64,000 bases of DNA, from the NCBI RefSeq assembly GCF_000337575.1, contig NZ_AOIM01000038.1, positions 1 through 64,000 on the forward strand, written 5' to 3'. The first letter of the stretch is position 1. Each line of letters begins with the position of its first letter. A program made the translations under genes and the position numbers. The notes under the pieces are model-generated. The model did no database searches. It had not been told where the DNA came from and was given only the letters and a program-made list of their open reading frames with translations. This document shows positions 27,397 through 36,758 of the stretch, piece by piece. The stretch is from Natrialba hulunbeirensis JCM 10989. Lineage in GTDB: Archaea > Halobacteriota > Halobacteria > Halobacteriales > Natrialbaceae.

Positions 27397-28230
27397 TTAT
27401 TCTCTAGCGTCTACCGGCTTCCGATACCGCGGCTGAAGCCCAAGCGAGCGTGCAGCAGCAACCGGAATCGTCACCTGCTTCGGCCCAACGGTCACCGATT
27501 CGTTCGCAGTGTCTTCGATAAGCGCAGCCAGTTCTTCCCGGTAGGATTTGGGTCGCTCCTCCTGGATCTGCACCGTCTCCTTGTCGCGGTGGTGGATTGC
27601 ACGGTTCGCGAGATAGGCGAGCACAAAGAACTCACATACTTCAGACGGTGCTTCCGCTAAGTACGAGGGCAAAGTCAAATCACCAATTTCGGTTTTCGGT
27701 CCGACTGGTGCACCGAGAACCGCAAGCGTCCTTCCGAGAACCGTCCCTCCCGTGGTTGGACGAACCTCGGTTGCTCTCTCCTCGGATTCCTCGTGATAGA
27801 ACTCGTGCTCGAGGCCGGCCATCTCCAGCGCGTCGATCACGTGGGATCGGTGGTCGCGATGGTTCAGCGCAAAGGAGGGTGTGTACGTCTCGGTTGCGAT
27901 CGAACCGCCAGAGAAGACGTTCGCGACGAGCGTGTTGAGCGCGAGAAAGGCATCGTCGCGATAGGTTGCATCCAGCCAGCCCAGCTCGCGAACAGTTTCG
28001 ATTCCGCGAGCAGCGTCCGGCATCCCATCGTCGTCGACCCACCCGCGAACGCGCCCACGTGGAATATCCTGCGCGTTCGAGATCGCGTACGAGCCCTTGT
28101 CCGGGTGCTGACTCGCGTAGCGCATGACAGCCCGATAGTCGAGCACGCCGGCCCACGAATCTGCATACGCACCTCCATCGTAGGTGCGCGCGAGGTCGCG
28201 CTCGTCGATCACCGGTTCGTCCCAGTCCAT
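27397..28230 (-). CDS. LAGLIDADG-fold-like protein lacking catalytic acids
   Basis: A 277-residue protein. Residues about 30-90 resemble a helix-turn-helix segment (YAISNAQDIPRGRVRGWVDD). Residues about 95-210 follow the layout of a LAGLIDADG endonuclease: LNTLVANVFSGGSIATETYTPSF stands where GDGs usually sits, VLGRTLAVLGAPVGPKTEIGD is the typical second block, and LPSYLAEAPSEVCEFFVLAY leads to LANRA, where the second acidic motif belongs. Both catalytic acids are missing, so a DNA-binding role without cutting is inferred. Identification rests on motif layout only. Confidence 0.6.
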   Translation of the reverse strand: MDWDEPVIDERDLARTYDGGAYADSWAGVLDYRAVMRYASQHPDKGSYAISNAQDIPRGRVRGWVDDDGMPDAARGIETVRELGWLDATYRDDAFLALNTLVANVFSGGSIATETYTPSFALNHRDHRSHVIDALEMAGLEHEFYHEESEERATEVRPTTGGTVLGRTLAVLGAPVGPKTEIGDLTLPSYLAEAPSEVCEFFVLAYLANRAIHHRDKETVQIQEERPKSYREELAALIEDTANESVTVGPKQVTIPVAAARSLGLQPRYRKPVDARE

Positions 28231-28306
28231 AGGAGCGAGTCACATGAGACTGGCAAAATTCTTGCCGTTGTCACTCTCAGATCTGAGAATGCAAGACGGC
28301 GTCGGT

Positions 28307-28342
28307 TCAAGGGGGTGCTGTAGGTGCTCTGCACCCCCTTGA
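28307..28342. promoter_or_regulatory. Perfect 12-base inverted repeat
   Basis: TCAAGGGGGTGC at 28307-28318 pairs with GCACCCCCTTGA at 28331-28342 over a 12-base loop. It is framed by two copies of CAGATCTGA (about 28278 and 28348). The core CACCCCCTTGAT recurs in a second palindromic site at 36116. It could be an operator or bidirectional terminator between the leftward LAGLIDADG-like gene and the pilin genes. Confidence 0.65.
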
Positions 28343-28572
28343 TTATCAGATCTGAAACCCATGTGCTCCTTGATGTGTACCCGAAATGGTTCACTATCTA
28401 TTGGTTATATATACTGATCTTCCAGTGCTTGCGACAAGCACCGAAACGCGACGAGAAGACGACGCCGAGGATTCGATGCCTAATCCCCCTCGAGCGTCAC
28501 CCGGTCCTTCCACGGACCCCGGAATAAGTCTTCTCACCGTTTGGGGTGCTGCAAACCAAAACGAAGCAAACA

Positions 28573-29055
28573 ATGGATCTAACAAAATACCGTGCCAAAT
28601 TAATTGGCAACGAAGAAGAGCGTGCAGTATCGCCTGTTATCGGCGTCATTCTCATGGTTGCGATAACCGTCATTCTCGCAGCCGTGATCGCGGCATTCGT
28701 GCTGGACATGGGTGATAGTATTGGCCAAGAAGCAAACGCAGCAGTAGATATCGAAGGTGACGGAACATCTTCTGTGGAAGTTTCAGTGACGAGTTTGCAA
28801 AGTGCTGACGGTGTGAAATTAGCTGGTGGAGGTATTGGCGAGGATACAGGAGACACTTATACATATGATGATGCTTACTACACAGAAAGCGTTGGCACAA
28901 TAGGTAGCTATAGCTCCTCTGATGATTCAGCTGACGAGATTTGTCATAGCAGCAGTGGTGAGCAGACAATTGACGTGGTAGCATACCTAGGAGAAAGTCC
29001 AGATTCCACTGAAACAGAAACAGCACAGCAATCTTTCACGATTGACTGCGAATAA
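28573..29055 (+). CDS. Type IV pilin (first of a tandem pair)
   Basis: A 160-residue archaeal pilin. A short basic-acidic leader ends before [21 protein letters not shown], the prepilin N-domain (Pilin_N) whose hydrophobic helix forms the fibre core. The mature domain is acidic and Ser/Thr-rich, with two cysteines (EICHS, IDCE) that could form a disulphide. ATG 28573 places the leader correctly. The second pilin starts 11 bases after its stop. Assembly would need host PilB/PilC genes, which are not in the window. Confidence 0.9.
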   Translation: MDLTKYRAKLIGNEEERAVSPVIGVILMVAITVILAAVIAAFVLDMGDSIGQEANAAVDIEGDGTSSVEVSVTSLQSADGVKLAGGGIGEDTGDTYTYDDAYYTESVGTIGSYSSSDDSADEICHSSSGEQTIDVVAYLGESPDSTETETAQQSFTIDCE

Positions 29056-29066
29056 TAAATAGTGAA

Positions 29067-29552
29067 ATGAACCTCAAAGAATACAGAGCCAAGCTGATTG
29101 GTGACGAAGAAGAGCGCGCAGTTTCACCAGTTATCGGTGTCATCCTTATGGTCGCGATAACCGTTATTCTCGCGGCTGTGATTGCGGCGTTCGTACTGGA
29201 CATGGGTGATAGTATTGGCCAAGAAGCAAACGCAGCAGTAGATATCGAAGGTGACGGAACATCTTCTGTAGAAGTGTCAGTGACGAGTTTGCAGAGCGCT
29301 GATGGTGTAAAACTCTCGAGCAGTAACACTGACTGGTCAGATGCAAGTGGTCTTGGCGATTATTACACGGAGGAAGTAGGTACGATAGGATCTTACGACG
29401 GAGCTACCGATGGCGAAGGTGGAGAAGGTCTCTGTGCAGGAGATGAAGACACGGAAGAGACAGTTGATGTAATCTCGTACCTCGGTGAAGATCCAGACGA
29501 CACTGAAACGGAAACAGCACAACAGTCCTTCACAATCGAATGTGTTGACTGA
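29067..29552 (+). CDS. Type IV pilin (second of a tandem pair)
   Basis: A 161-residue paralogue of the gene just upstream. The first 74 or so residues are almost identical ([19 protein letters not shown], then the same helix and the same [19 protein letters not shown]). The exposed C-terminal halves differ in sequence but share VGTIGSY, the late YLGE motif, the [12 protein letters not shown] ending and two cysteines (LCAG, IECVD). This is what a recent duplication with divergence of the surface part would give. Confidence 0.9.
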   Translation: MNLKEYRAKLIGDEEERAVSPVIGVILMVAITVILAAVIAAFVLDMGDSIGQEANAAVDIEGDGTSSVEVSVTSLQSADGVKLSSSNTDWSDASGLGDYYTEEVGTIGSYDGATDGEGGEGLCAGDEDTEETVDVISYLGEDPDDTETETAQQSFTIECVD

Positions 29553-29640
29553 TTGTCAAACCGCAACTATATCCTAACTAGCCACACCGATTTATTTGAA
29601 ATATAGTATAGAACGCAGATTATAACTCTGTTTGTTGGGT

Positions 29641-29835
29641 TTAGTTTCTTAGTTTTTGATGCCCCTCAACAAGTTCAAGCGCCCATTCACCATCGCCAAT
29701 ATGACGAACGTGGATTTGGTGTTCACCATCAACATTACCGTTCTCGTCAAGCAATCCCTCAATTCGGAGATCGTCTTTCGGAAGTGTAACGCCAGCTGAA
29801 TTCTGATCCAACTGCCGTAGTTTGTTCAGCGCCAT
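29641..29835 (-). CDS. AbrB/SpoVT-like DNA-binding protein
   Basis: A 64-residue protein. LRQLDQNSAGVTLPKDDLRIEGLLDENG has the swapped-hairpin AbrB layout (short strand, TLPK, then strand), followed by a second small beta part ending VEGHQKLRN. Such proteins are common regulators in haloarchaeal mobile elements. A TTTATA box (29860-29865 on this strand) lies about 25 bases before the ATG, so the message is probably leaderless. It is divergent from the virion operon. Confidence 0.75.
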   Translation of the reverse strand: MALNKLRQLDQNSAGVTLPKDDLRIEGLLDENGNVDGEHQIHVRHIGDGEWALELVEGHQKLRN

Positions 29836-29879
29836 GCACCTGGCGGCAACCCGCCTTGGTATAAAGGTTGGTGACTATC

Positions 29880-30389
<510 letters not shown>

Positions 30390-30406
30390 TCGAGGTTCAG
30401 AATTCA

Positions 30407-32395
30407 ATGACTTCAGCTATTTCCACCGACGAAACCCGGAGTACAGACAGCCCACAGCCCACGCCCACGGCCCACGATTCGGAGCCGGTGAGTCGCCGCG
30501 GGTTCCTCGAGCGCAGCGCGATCGCGGGCGGGGCACTGATCACCCTCGGCGCGGCCGGCGACCGCGTTGCACCGAAATACTCGCCGATCGGTCAGGTGCA
30601 AGCAATCCCTCCGGCTGCTATCGGGTTCTACCTTGCATCAGGAGCAGCGGCGGGTGTCACAACGGGCAGCATTCTCTGGCATGAGCCAGGCACCGATCTC
30701 GACCCGGAAGACGTGCTCGAAGACCAGCTCTACGAGGCGGCGGCCTCGGTCGCAGACGGCCGGGAAGCGTTCGTCAACGAGATGGAACAGGAGTTCCTAG
30801 GGCCAGACGACCCCCAGGACACACCGTACGGCCGCGTCGCCTGGCAGGAAATTCGAGCGGCTGCAGTGCGAGCAATCGTCGACGGAGGGAGCCAAGAAGA
30901 TGCAGTCGATGCCGCACACGACGCACTCGACAAGCAGACGACTCGGTCGGTTATCAATATCGTCGAGCGTCGGAACACCGGCCTGAACGCGCTCGTTCAA
31001 CAGCTCACACTCGACGTTGAGGAGTCGATCGGCGTCTTCGAACACGTCGAATTTGACTCCGGAAACACACGCGGGCTCGCGCTCAGTACCGCCAGTGAAG
31101 AGGAAGACGTCGAGAACATCGACTGGCTTCGACCGATCGAAGCGTCACAGACTGAAGACGCCGCTGACGACGAATTCGTGATGTACGAGTGGAAGGTCGA
31201 CCTTCCGGTAGATCCGACCGAGCTGGAGGGGCGAGACGAACCGCTCTGGGAAATCGGACTCGGCCACACGTCGGGTAGTGACAGTCTGTTTGGAGCGGCT
31301 GTGGAAACGGAGTGGGCGCAGAACTGGGACGAGTACGGCATCCACACCGACGACTCCTACTCGCTGGTCGCAGAGCACAGCGATCTCGGAGAGACGACGG
31401 TTCTCGACACCGGCGAGATCACGTCCGAAGTGCTCGCTGTGGTCGAGACAGCGTACACCGACATTCGAGGCGACGTGCAAACGTACGTCTCCAACCTGTA
31501 CGACGGCGTCCAGCAGGGTGCGATAGATCCTGCAGACGTGCTCTCGTCGCAGGACATCGTCGACGAGTTCGGCGACAGCGACGACCAGGCGCGAGTCGCT
31601 GCGGAACTCCTCGCGATCGGTGCGAACGTTCCGGACTCGGCAAGCTACCGGGCCACGATCTCCCACCCAGACCTACAGGCGGACGAACTGGAAGGCCTGC
31701 TCTATCCGCAATTCGACGGCGAAGCGCTGAACCTTCGCAGCGGAATGACGCTCGAACCCGAGGACTACCGCATGGCGTACTTCGGCTACGAGTCCGCGGT
31801 AGACGACGGTTTCGAGACGACCACGCTTTCCGGCGAGGAAGCCCTCGAGATCCATTCCGTCTCCGGCCTCGAGGACGAGATCTCGATCGAAGACGAATAC
31901 GAACCGGAAGCCGGCGTCGACGGCGAAGTGATCCTCTGGACGGGAAGCGGCGCACCCGAACCGATCACCGACCCGGACGAACACGACGGCTGGCAGATCG
32001 TCGTCACTGGTGAGACGACCGACCACGTCGCAGACGTATCCGAGGCCGTCGAGGACGGCGAGCAATGGATTCTGGAAACGACCGATCTCGCCGAAGGAGA
32101 GGCTATCGAATCGGTCGAAGTCGTGCCCAGCGTCGAGTACTCCCGTTCAATCGACTACGTAGCCGACCCAACCGAGGTAGACGGAGACGAAACGATCGAA
32201 CGCATGGAGAACCTCCGCGAGCAGGTCGACGACCTCGAGGAGGCGCTCGAGGACGATAGCAGTCCGGGGCTCACGTTCCCCGATGATCCGTTCGAAACCA
32301 CCGGCGGGGTGCTCGCTGGAATCGCAATCATCGGCGCAGCTATCGCGGTCGTCGTTGGTGTCGTCACGAATCTGCTCCCGTTCGGAGGTGACTGA
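30407..32395 (+). CDS. Pleolipovirus-type spike protein (VP4-like)
   Basis: A 662-residue exported protein: twin-arginine signal (SRRGFLERSAIAGGALITLGAAG, residues about 29-52), a large acidic ectodomain rich in helices, a coiled-coil stalk near residues 605-630 (ERMENLREQVDDLEEALEDD) and one C-terminal membrane helix (about 638-658). This layout, with the VP3-like gene in front and membrane proteins plus NTPase behind, is that of the receptor-binding and fusion spike of pleolipoviruses. ATG 30407 lies 17 bases after the VP3-like stop. Confidence 0.85.
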   Translation: MTSAISTDETRSTDSPQPTPTAHDSEPVSRRGFLERSAIAGGALITLGAAGDRVAPKYSPIGQVQAIPPAAIGFYLASGAAAGVTTGSILWHEPGTDLDPEDVLEDQLYEAAASVADGREAFVNEMEQEFLGPDDPQDTPYGRVAWQEIRAAAVRAIVDGGSQEDAVDAAHDALDKQTTRSVINIVERRNTGLNALVQQLTLDVEESIGVFEHVEFDSGNTRGLALSTASEEEDVENIDWLRPIEASQTEDAADDEFVMYEWKVDLPVDPTELEGRDEPLWEIGLGHTSGSDSLFGAAVETEWAQNWDEYGIHTDDSYSLVAEHSDLGETTVLDTGEITSEVLAVVETAYTDIRGDVQTYVSNLYDGVQQGAIDPADVLSSQDIVDEFGDSDDQARVAAELLAIGANVPDSASYRATISHPDLQADELEGLLYPQFDGEALNLRSGMTLEPEDYRMAYFGYESAVDDGFETTTLSGEEALEIHSVSGLEDEISIEDEYEPEAGVDGEVILWTGSGAPEPITDPDEHDGWQIVVTGETTDHVADVSEAVEDGEQWILETTDLAEGEAIESVEVVPSVEYSRSIDYVADPTEVDGDETIERMENLREQVDDLEEALEDDSSPGLTFPDDPFETTGGVLAGIAIIGAAIAVVVGVVTNLLPFGGD

Positions 32396-32396
32396 C

Positions 32397-32930
32397 GTGC
32401 GGCGGATTCTTCTGTTTTCCACGCTCGCAGCTCTGGCGCTCGCGATGGGCATGGGCTTCATGGGCGGCACCGCGATCGCCGAGGAGACCGGCAACGAAAG
32501 CACCACGCCAGAGTACGAAGTCGAGTTCGGCGACGACCTTCGGATTCTCGACTACCAGCTCGAGGACGGCACCGCGACGATCACCTTCGACGCCGATCGG
32601 CCGTTCACCGTCGTCGTCTCCGACGCGCTCGCTGGCGTCGACCAGGAGGGCGCGGTCGAAGTCCCGCAAGAGGAGTTCGAGATCGACACCGGCGAGAGCA
32701 CGATCTCCACGACCGTGCGCGAAGTGAATGGTGCGTCAACCGTCGGCGTCTCGGTCCAGGGCACGACCGTCAGGCTTGGCACCGAGATGGAAGCACAGGA
32801 AGAGAACCCGTTCGAGACGTTCGGCGGTGAGTCCGGCCTCTTCACCGGCGTCATTATGACAACCGGACTGGCGGGGCTTGGGACGGCCTACGTGATCCGC
32901 AGCGAAGACAGCGGAGTGATCGAGGCATGA
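32397..32930 (+). CDS. Virion-operon protein with signal peptide and C-terminal anchor
   Basis: A 177-residue protein starting with GTG (VRRILLFSTLAALALAMGMGF), one base after the spike stop. A cleavable signal is followed by an acidic beta-rich domain (PFTVVVSDALAGV, STISTTVREVNG) and one membrane helix near the C-terminus (GVIMTTGLAGLGTAYVI). In position and form it corresponds to the conserved gene after the spike gene (ORF6-like) in pleolipoviruses. It overlaps the next gene by four bases (ATGA). Confidence 0.7.
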   Translation: MRRILLFSTLAALALAMGMGFMGGTAIAEETGNESTTPEYEVEFGDDLRILDYQLEDGTATITFDADRPFTVVVSDALAGVDQEGAVEVPQEEFEIDTGESTISTTVREVNGASTVGVSVQGTTVRLGTEMEAQEENPFETFGGESGLFTGVIMTTGLAGLGTAYVIRSEDSGVIEA

Positions 32931-33745
32931 ACGGAGACACCAGCGGCACGTTCGGCGGATGGTCGGACCGGCTCACCTACCTGCTCGCGGAAGGCCAGCT
33001 GCTCGTCGCCGGTGCCGCGGTCTCGATCGGCGCTGCGCTCATCTGGATTCGACCGGAGATTCCAGGCATGCCGCCGGTCGCTCGAGGGATCTTCGCCGCA
33101 ATGTTGCTCCTTGGGCCGCCGCTGCTCGGGCTGTTCGTCACCGGAGCCCGGAAGCTCCGCAATCGGCACATGGAGGAAGTGTACCACATCAACGGCGTCA
33201 CGGACACCCGCCGGAAGCTCTACGTCGCACCCGAGGTATGGGCAGAGAAGACCGTCGAGGGGCCGTCTCCCTACCGCTGTAACGACGAAACAGCATACGA
33301 GGTACGCGAGTTCACGTACCACGAGGACACCAGCCAGCTGGTCGTACGCGGGTGCTACTTCAGCCAGATGGCCGACTCGAAGCTCGTCACGACGAAGACT
33401 ATGCTCGAGGATATTCACGGCGACCTCGTCGACGCGTTCCTTGAGTACAATCGACTCCGCGGACGCATCTCGAAGATGGGCCTCCAGATTCAGAGCGACG
33501 TGATCAACGAGGAGGCAGAAGCCGACGAGCGCGGGTTGATGAATCCGCGAACGTCGGTGAAGGAACGGTTCGAATCGGCCAAGAACGACGCCGAGGACCG
33601 TGATATCGACCAGATCAAAGACGTTACTCAGTACGTCGAAGAGTACGCCGACGAGCACGAGATCGACACGACCAGCGGGCCACCACAGACGCGCGCACAG
33701 GCCGCAGAACAGGCCACTGCAACCGATGGAGGGACTAACCAATGA
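32927..33745 (+). CDS. Virion-operon membrane protein (ORF7-like)
   Basis: A 272-residue protein with two membrane helices near the N-terminus (about 25-45 and 55-80) and a long cytoplasmic part (VYHINGVTDTRRKLYVAPEVW onward) with helical, charged C-terminal regions. It occupies the ORF7 slot of the pleolipovirus gene block. It overlaps its neighbours on both sides by four bases, so the block is translationally coupled. Confidence 0.7.
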   Translation: MNGDTSGTFGGWSDRLTYLLAEGQLLVAGAAVSIGAALIWIRPEIPGMPPVARGIFAAMLLLGPPLLGLFVTGARKLRNRHMEEVYHINGVTDTRRKLYVAPEVWAEKTVEGPSPYRCNDETAYEVREFTYHEDTSQLVVRGCYFSQMADSKLVTTKTMLEDIHGDLVDAFLEYNRLRGRISKMGLQIQSDVINEEAEADERGLMNPRTSVKERFESAKNDAEDRDIDQIKDVTQYVEEYADEHEIDTTSGPPQTRAQAAEQATATDGGTNQ

Positions 33746-34023
33746 GATTCTACGGCCAGCAACGACTCTTCGAACTGACGACCAGCGAACTCGAGCGCTA
33801 CCGAGCGAAGACTCGCGAGCATGAGTACAACGCTGAACGGCCAGAGAAGCGGCTGCTCGCCGAGGAGTGTCGAGAGATGGTGACCGAACTCGAGCAGCGC
33901 AAGAACCGAATGCTCGCGAACGCGATTCGTCGACGCCAGCGAGAGGAGATAGAGCACGCACTCGACGAGGCGGAGATCGACGCCCAAGAGATCATCCAGG
34001 AACTCGAGAGTGAGTCAGCATGA
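33742..34023 (+). CDS. Small coiled-coil protein in virion operon
   Basis: A 93-residue, highly charged helical protein (ELTTSELERYRAKTREHEYN onward, rich in Arg and Glu). It has no membrane segment or cysteine and is predicted to be coiled. It overlaps both neighbours by four bases and sits between the ORF7-like gene and the NTPase gene. Function unknown. Confidence 0.65.
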   Translation: MRFYGQQRLFELTTSELERYRAKTREHEYNAERPEKRLLAEECREMVTELEQRKNRMLANAIRRRQREEIEHALDEAEIDAQEIIQELESESA

Positions 34024-35189
34024 GTGACGAGCAAGACAACTACACGGTTGGTGGCTTTCGCGAGTACCAGGAGGGAAAGCTCGAGCGCACTCCCGACGAG
34101 GTACTTCCGCACACCGGATTCGTTCGCGACGAACAGGTTGACCGTCAGCTGGCGATGCGCGCAATCCACCACGATCCGGACAAGTGGGACGGGAAGGCTG
34201 CAAAAGACTACATGGCGGTCGGCAAGAACCGAGACATCCTTCGCGTCGAAGGGAGCGAGACAGCCCGCAACGCGCTCGACAACGGCGATACGCTCACGCT
34301 GAAGCACTACATCGGTGACCCAAGCCAGCAGGCCGACCTCGCTGGCATCAAAGCCGTGACCCGACTCCAGGAGATCGTCGCCGGCCCGGCACCCGTCATC
34401 GTCGTCTTGGGCGAGATGGGCGCGGGCAAGACCGACTTTGCTGGGCTGTTGGGCCAGCTCCGGGAACGGTGGGTCGACGGCGATCTCCTCGTGGGGAGCA
34501 ACATCCGGACGCTCGACCGGACCGATCGGTGGGTCCGTGACGACGGCACTGTTGAAGACGGCTGGATTCCACACTACCCGCTACTCGAGGAGTGGGCCAA
34601 GCAGGACGGCGATCCCGTGAACAACCCCCAGCAGCCGAAGCTGTTTATCGGAGACGAGTTCTCGACGAACGCCAGCGGCACCGGCGCTGACGGCCACAAA
34701 GTCCGTCAGAAGATGGGGCCGTTGGTCTACAAGATCCGCAAGTACGGCGGTGCGCTCATCTACATCGCCCACGGTGAGAGTTCGATTCACCCGCTGCTCT
34801 GGCGTGTCGGTATCATCATCAAGAAGACCTCGCAGAAGACCGCTGTCGTCGCCGACCGCGTTTCGGGTGGCAAGCTCGTCGACGTCGATCCGCGACCGCT
34901 TGAGGGCATCCCACCAACGGACTGGAACTTCCACACGCAGGACGAAGCCGACTGGTCCTGGGAAGCACCGAAAGGCGACGAGAAAGACGGCGAGGCAATC
35001 GCCGAGGAGGACGTGAAACGCGTCGCCGCATGGACGATGGAAGAGTGCCGTCGACAGGGTATGTCCGCGCGCGAAACCGCCGAGTTCGTTCCCTACAGCC
35101 ACGCTACCGTCTCGAATTGGTGGAACGACATTGACGAAGGCGGGACAAAGGCAGACTGGGTTAACACCGTCGAGCAGGTGATTGCATGA
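34020..35189 (+). CDS. VP8-like NTPase of the virion operon
   Basis: A 389-residue P-loop protein: Walker A GEMGAGKT at residues 131-138, Walker B KLFIGDEFS near 215, a following TGADGHKVRQKMG stretch, and a C-terminal helix-turn-helix-like segment (MSARETAEFVPYSHATVSNWW). It matches the conserved putative packaging or assembly ATPase that closes the pleolipovirus gene block. Its start overlaps the preceding gene by four bases. The C-terminal HTH suggests DNA contact. Confidence 0.85.
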   Translation: MSDEQDNYTVGGFREYQEGKLERTPDEVLPHTGFVRDEQVDRQLAMRAIHHDPDKWDGKAAKDYMAVGKNRDILRVEGSETARNALDNGDTLTLKHYIGDPSQQADLAGIKAVTRLQEIVAGPAPVIVVLGEMGAGKTDFAGLLGQLRERWVDGDLLVGSNIRTLDRTDRWVRDDGTVEDGWIPHYPLLEEWAKQDGDPVNNPQQPKLFIGDEFSTNASGTGADGHKVRQKMGPLVYKIRKYGGALIYIAHGESSIHPLLWRVGIIIKKTSQKTAVVADRVSGGKLVDVDPRPLEGIPPTDWNFHTQDEADWSWEAPKGDEKDGEAIAEEDVKRVAAWTMEECRRQGMSARETAEFVPYSHATVSNWWNDIDEGGTKADWVNTVEQVIA

Positions 35190-35237
35190 CGGCGTCGGGG
35201 TGTCTACCTGTAAAGCGGAAGCGACCCCCCTACAGCC

Positions 35238-35279
35238 ATGGGCGGCGCGGTCCGTCAGGACCGCGACGCCGTAGCCCAT
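35238..35279. terminator. Long stem-loop after the virion operon
   Basis: GCGGTCC (35247-35253) pairs with GGACCGC (35258-35264) over a GTCA loop, and the stem is extended by GGC/GCC and ATGGGC (35238-35243)/GCCCAT (35274-35279). It lies 49 bases after the NTPase stop. A terminator or RNA-processing signal is likely; an origin-type structure is also possible. Confidence 0.55.
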
Positions 35280-35337
35280 CGCAGCGCTCTCCGCGCTCGA
35301 CTCACCACCAGCGGAGGAGTATATATATCGGCGCGCG

Positions 35338-35736
35338 ATGCGCGTGGTCCGCGTGAATCGCTCGAAGCGAGCGAACCACTTCGGCACGGCCGTCGAGAAA
35401 CGAATGGCTGCGAAGCGCCGGTTCGAACTCGAGCGCAGTTCGTGGCACGACGCCGAGTTTGGCAACGGCACGCCGGTCGAGATCAAATCGACGATGCACG
35501 AGCATTCGAACGGCCAGCCCGGAAACTGGAAGGTCTACCGCGAATATCACGAGAAGCTACGTCGGCACGATGGCTGGTACTGTTTCGTCGTCTACCGACC
35601 ACATGGGCGATCGGGGCTGACGATCCTCCAGGACAAGATGGTTCGTTCGTGCGATCTCCCGCTACTCCGGTGGCATGGCGGTGGCGATCACCGTGGGACC
35701 GAACAAGCGAAAATATCGATTCAATCTATTTTCTAA
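35338..35736 (+). CDS. PD-(D/E)XK nuclease-like protein
   Basis: A 132-residue basic protein with ANHFGTAVEKRMA near the start, DAEFGNGTPVEIKST (an Asp followed by E-x-K, the nuclease metal site) near residues 39-53, and GWYCFVVYRP after it. This resembles Holliday-junction-resolvase or restriction-type folds. A TATATATA box at 35320-35328 is too close to the ATG, so the true start may be a GTG at 35344 or 35353, read from a leaderless message. Target unknown. Confidence 0.7.
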   Translation: MRVVRVNRSKRANHFGTAVEKRMAAKRRFELERSSWHDAEFGNGTPVEIKSTMHEHSNGQPGNWKVYREYHEKLRRHDGWYCFVVYRPHGRSGLTILQDKMVRSCDLPLLRWHGGGDHRGTEQAKISIQSIF

Positions 35737-35767
35737 TCAGGGAGAATAGCGGTTTCTTGGTTAGATA

Positions 35768-36034
35768 TTATTCAATCCCCAACGCTGCTGCGACCATCGC
35801 AGCAACAATCAATAACGCGATTACGGTAGCTGAAAGCCAGGAAAAGCCGGGTGCCGAAGCAAAGGCTGATTGAAGGTCAATAGCGATAGTGGCCAAAGGT
35901 CCAGCAAGGACAATGAGCACAAACGCTCCTAAGATGAATTGAGGATTGATTTGTCCCCGTCTTCCCTCATTTGCATCCCTTTCCGTACTCTGCAATCTTT
36001 TACGAAACAGCGAACTGCCTTGTCGTTTTGACAT
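35768..36034 (-). CDS. Small two-pass membrane protein
   Basis: An 88-residue protein with a basic N-terminal half (MSKRQGSSLFRKRLQS, NEGRRGQ) and two membrane helices (FILGAFVLIVLAGPLATIAI and LSATVIALLIVAAMVAAALG). ATG 36034 is chosen because the in-frame extension crosses the palindromic site at 36107-36131. It is divergent from the HTH-membrane regulator at 36182. No family recognised. Confidence 0.6.
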   Translation of the reverse strand: MSKRQGSSLFRKRLQSTERDANEGRRGQINPQFILGAFVLIVLAGPLATIAIDLQSAFASAPGFSWLSATVIALLIVAAMVAAALGIE

Positions 36035-36106
36035 TGCGTATGGGTAGATGTTCGATAGGTGTAAAAAACGAATAGTCCTTTTACAGGCCCTCTTACACCC
36101 GTTTAT

Positions 36107-36131
36107 GCTCATCAACACCCCCTTGATGAGC
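36107..36131. promoter_or_regulatory. Palindromic site containing CACCCCCTTGAT
   Basis: GCTCATCAA (36107-36115) and TTGATGAGC (36123-36131) form a perfect 9-base inverted repeat with a 7-base loop, CACCCCC. The string CACCCCCTTGAT is shared with the inverted repeat at 28307-28342. It lies between two divergent genes, about 50 bases before the regulator at 36182, and is a likely operator. Confidence 0.65.
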
Positions 36132-36181
36132 GTAAACCCTTGAGTCAACGTTTTTGTTAGACGAATACTTCATAAGATAGT

Positions 36182-36751
36182 ATGGTTCGGGTTCCCGAGG
36201 AGTTTCGCGATGAATTCAACGAGAAGGGAGAAACCTTCTTTGAAATTGCTGAGTTGCTATATGCTCATCCCGGTCGCCAGTTTACACAAAACGAACTTGC
36301 TGAAAAGATGGAACGCTCGACCACGACCATCAGTAACCATACTCGCGAGATGGTTGACGAAGGCTGGCTTAACCGACAGAAAGACCAAACGACCTTCGCT
36401 TGGAATTCTGATGTACACAATCCAGCTAGCACGGAGGGAATCACTGCTGCCAGAAGGTTCTACGTAGACCTCCTAAATCTACTCAAGGAACATTCAAAGA
36501 CAACTCCCGGTGCATTCGCTATCTTAGGATTCGCCATGATCCTCACAGCGGTGGTGGTATTTGCGGTTTTCGTAGGGTTCTCGCTCAGATTCACTCAAGA
36601 TTCATCTGTTTCACCTGCGGTTTATATTGTGATCGCTGTCAGCTCGTTTCTGACTGGCGTTATCATGACACTCCTTTCACCAATGCAGGCGATGATAAAT
36701 CGATTCGTAGGACGGCTCATCTCAACGAACATCTTTCAGAGTAAAGAGTGA
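36182..36751 (+). CDS. Membrane-bound winged-helix regulator
   Basis: A 189-residue protein. Residues about 10-85 form a winged helix (AELLYAHPGRQFTQNELAEKMERSTTTISNHTREMVDEGWL). Two membrane helices follow at about 117-142 and 150-172, with a short basic tail. A DNA-binding domain tied to the membrane suggests one-component sensing of the envelope. The palindrome at 36107 is in the right place to be its target. More AT-rich than the virion genes. Confidence 0.8.
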   Translation: MVRVPEEFRDEFNEKGETFFEIAELLYAHPGRQFTQNELAEKMERSTTTISNHTREMVDEGWLNRQKDQTTFAWNSDVHNPASTEGITAARRFYVDLLNLLKEHSKTTPGAFAILGFAMILTAVVVFAVFVGFSLRFTQDSSVSPAVYIVIAVSSFLTGVIMTLLSPMQAMINRFVGRLISTNIFQSKE

Positions 36752-36758
36752 CCCAAAT

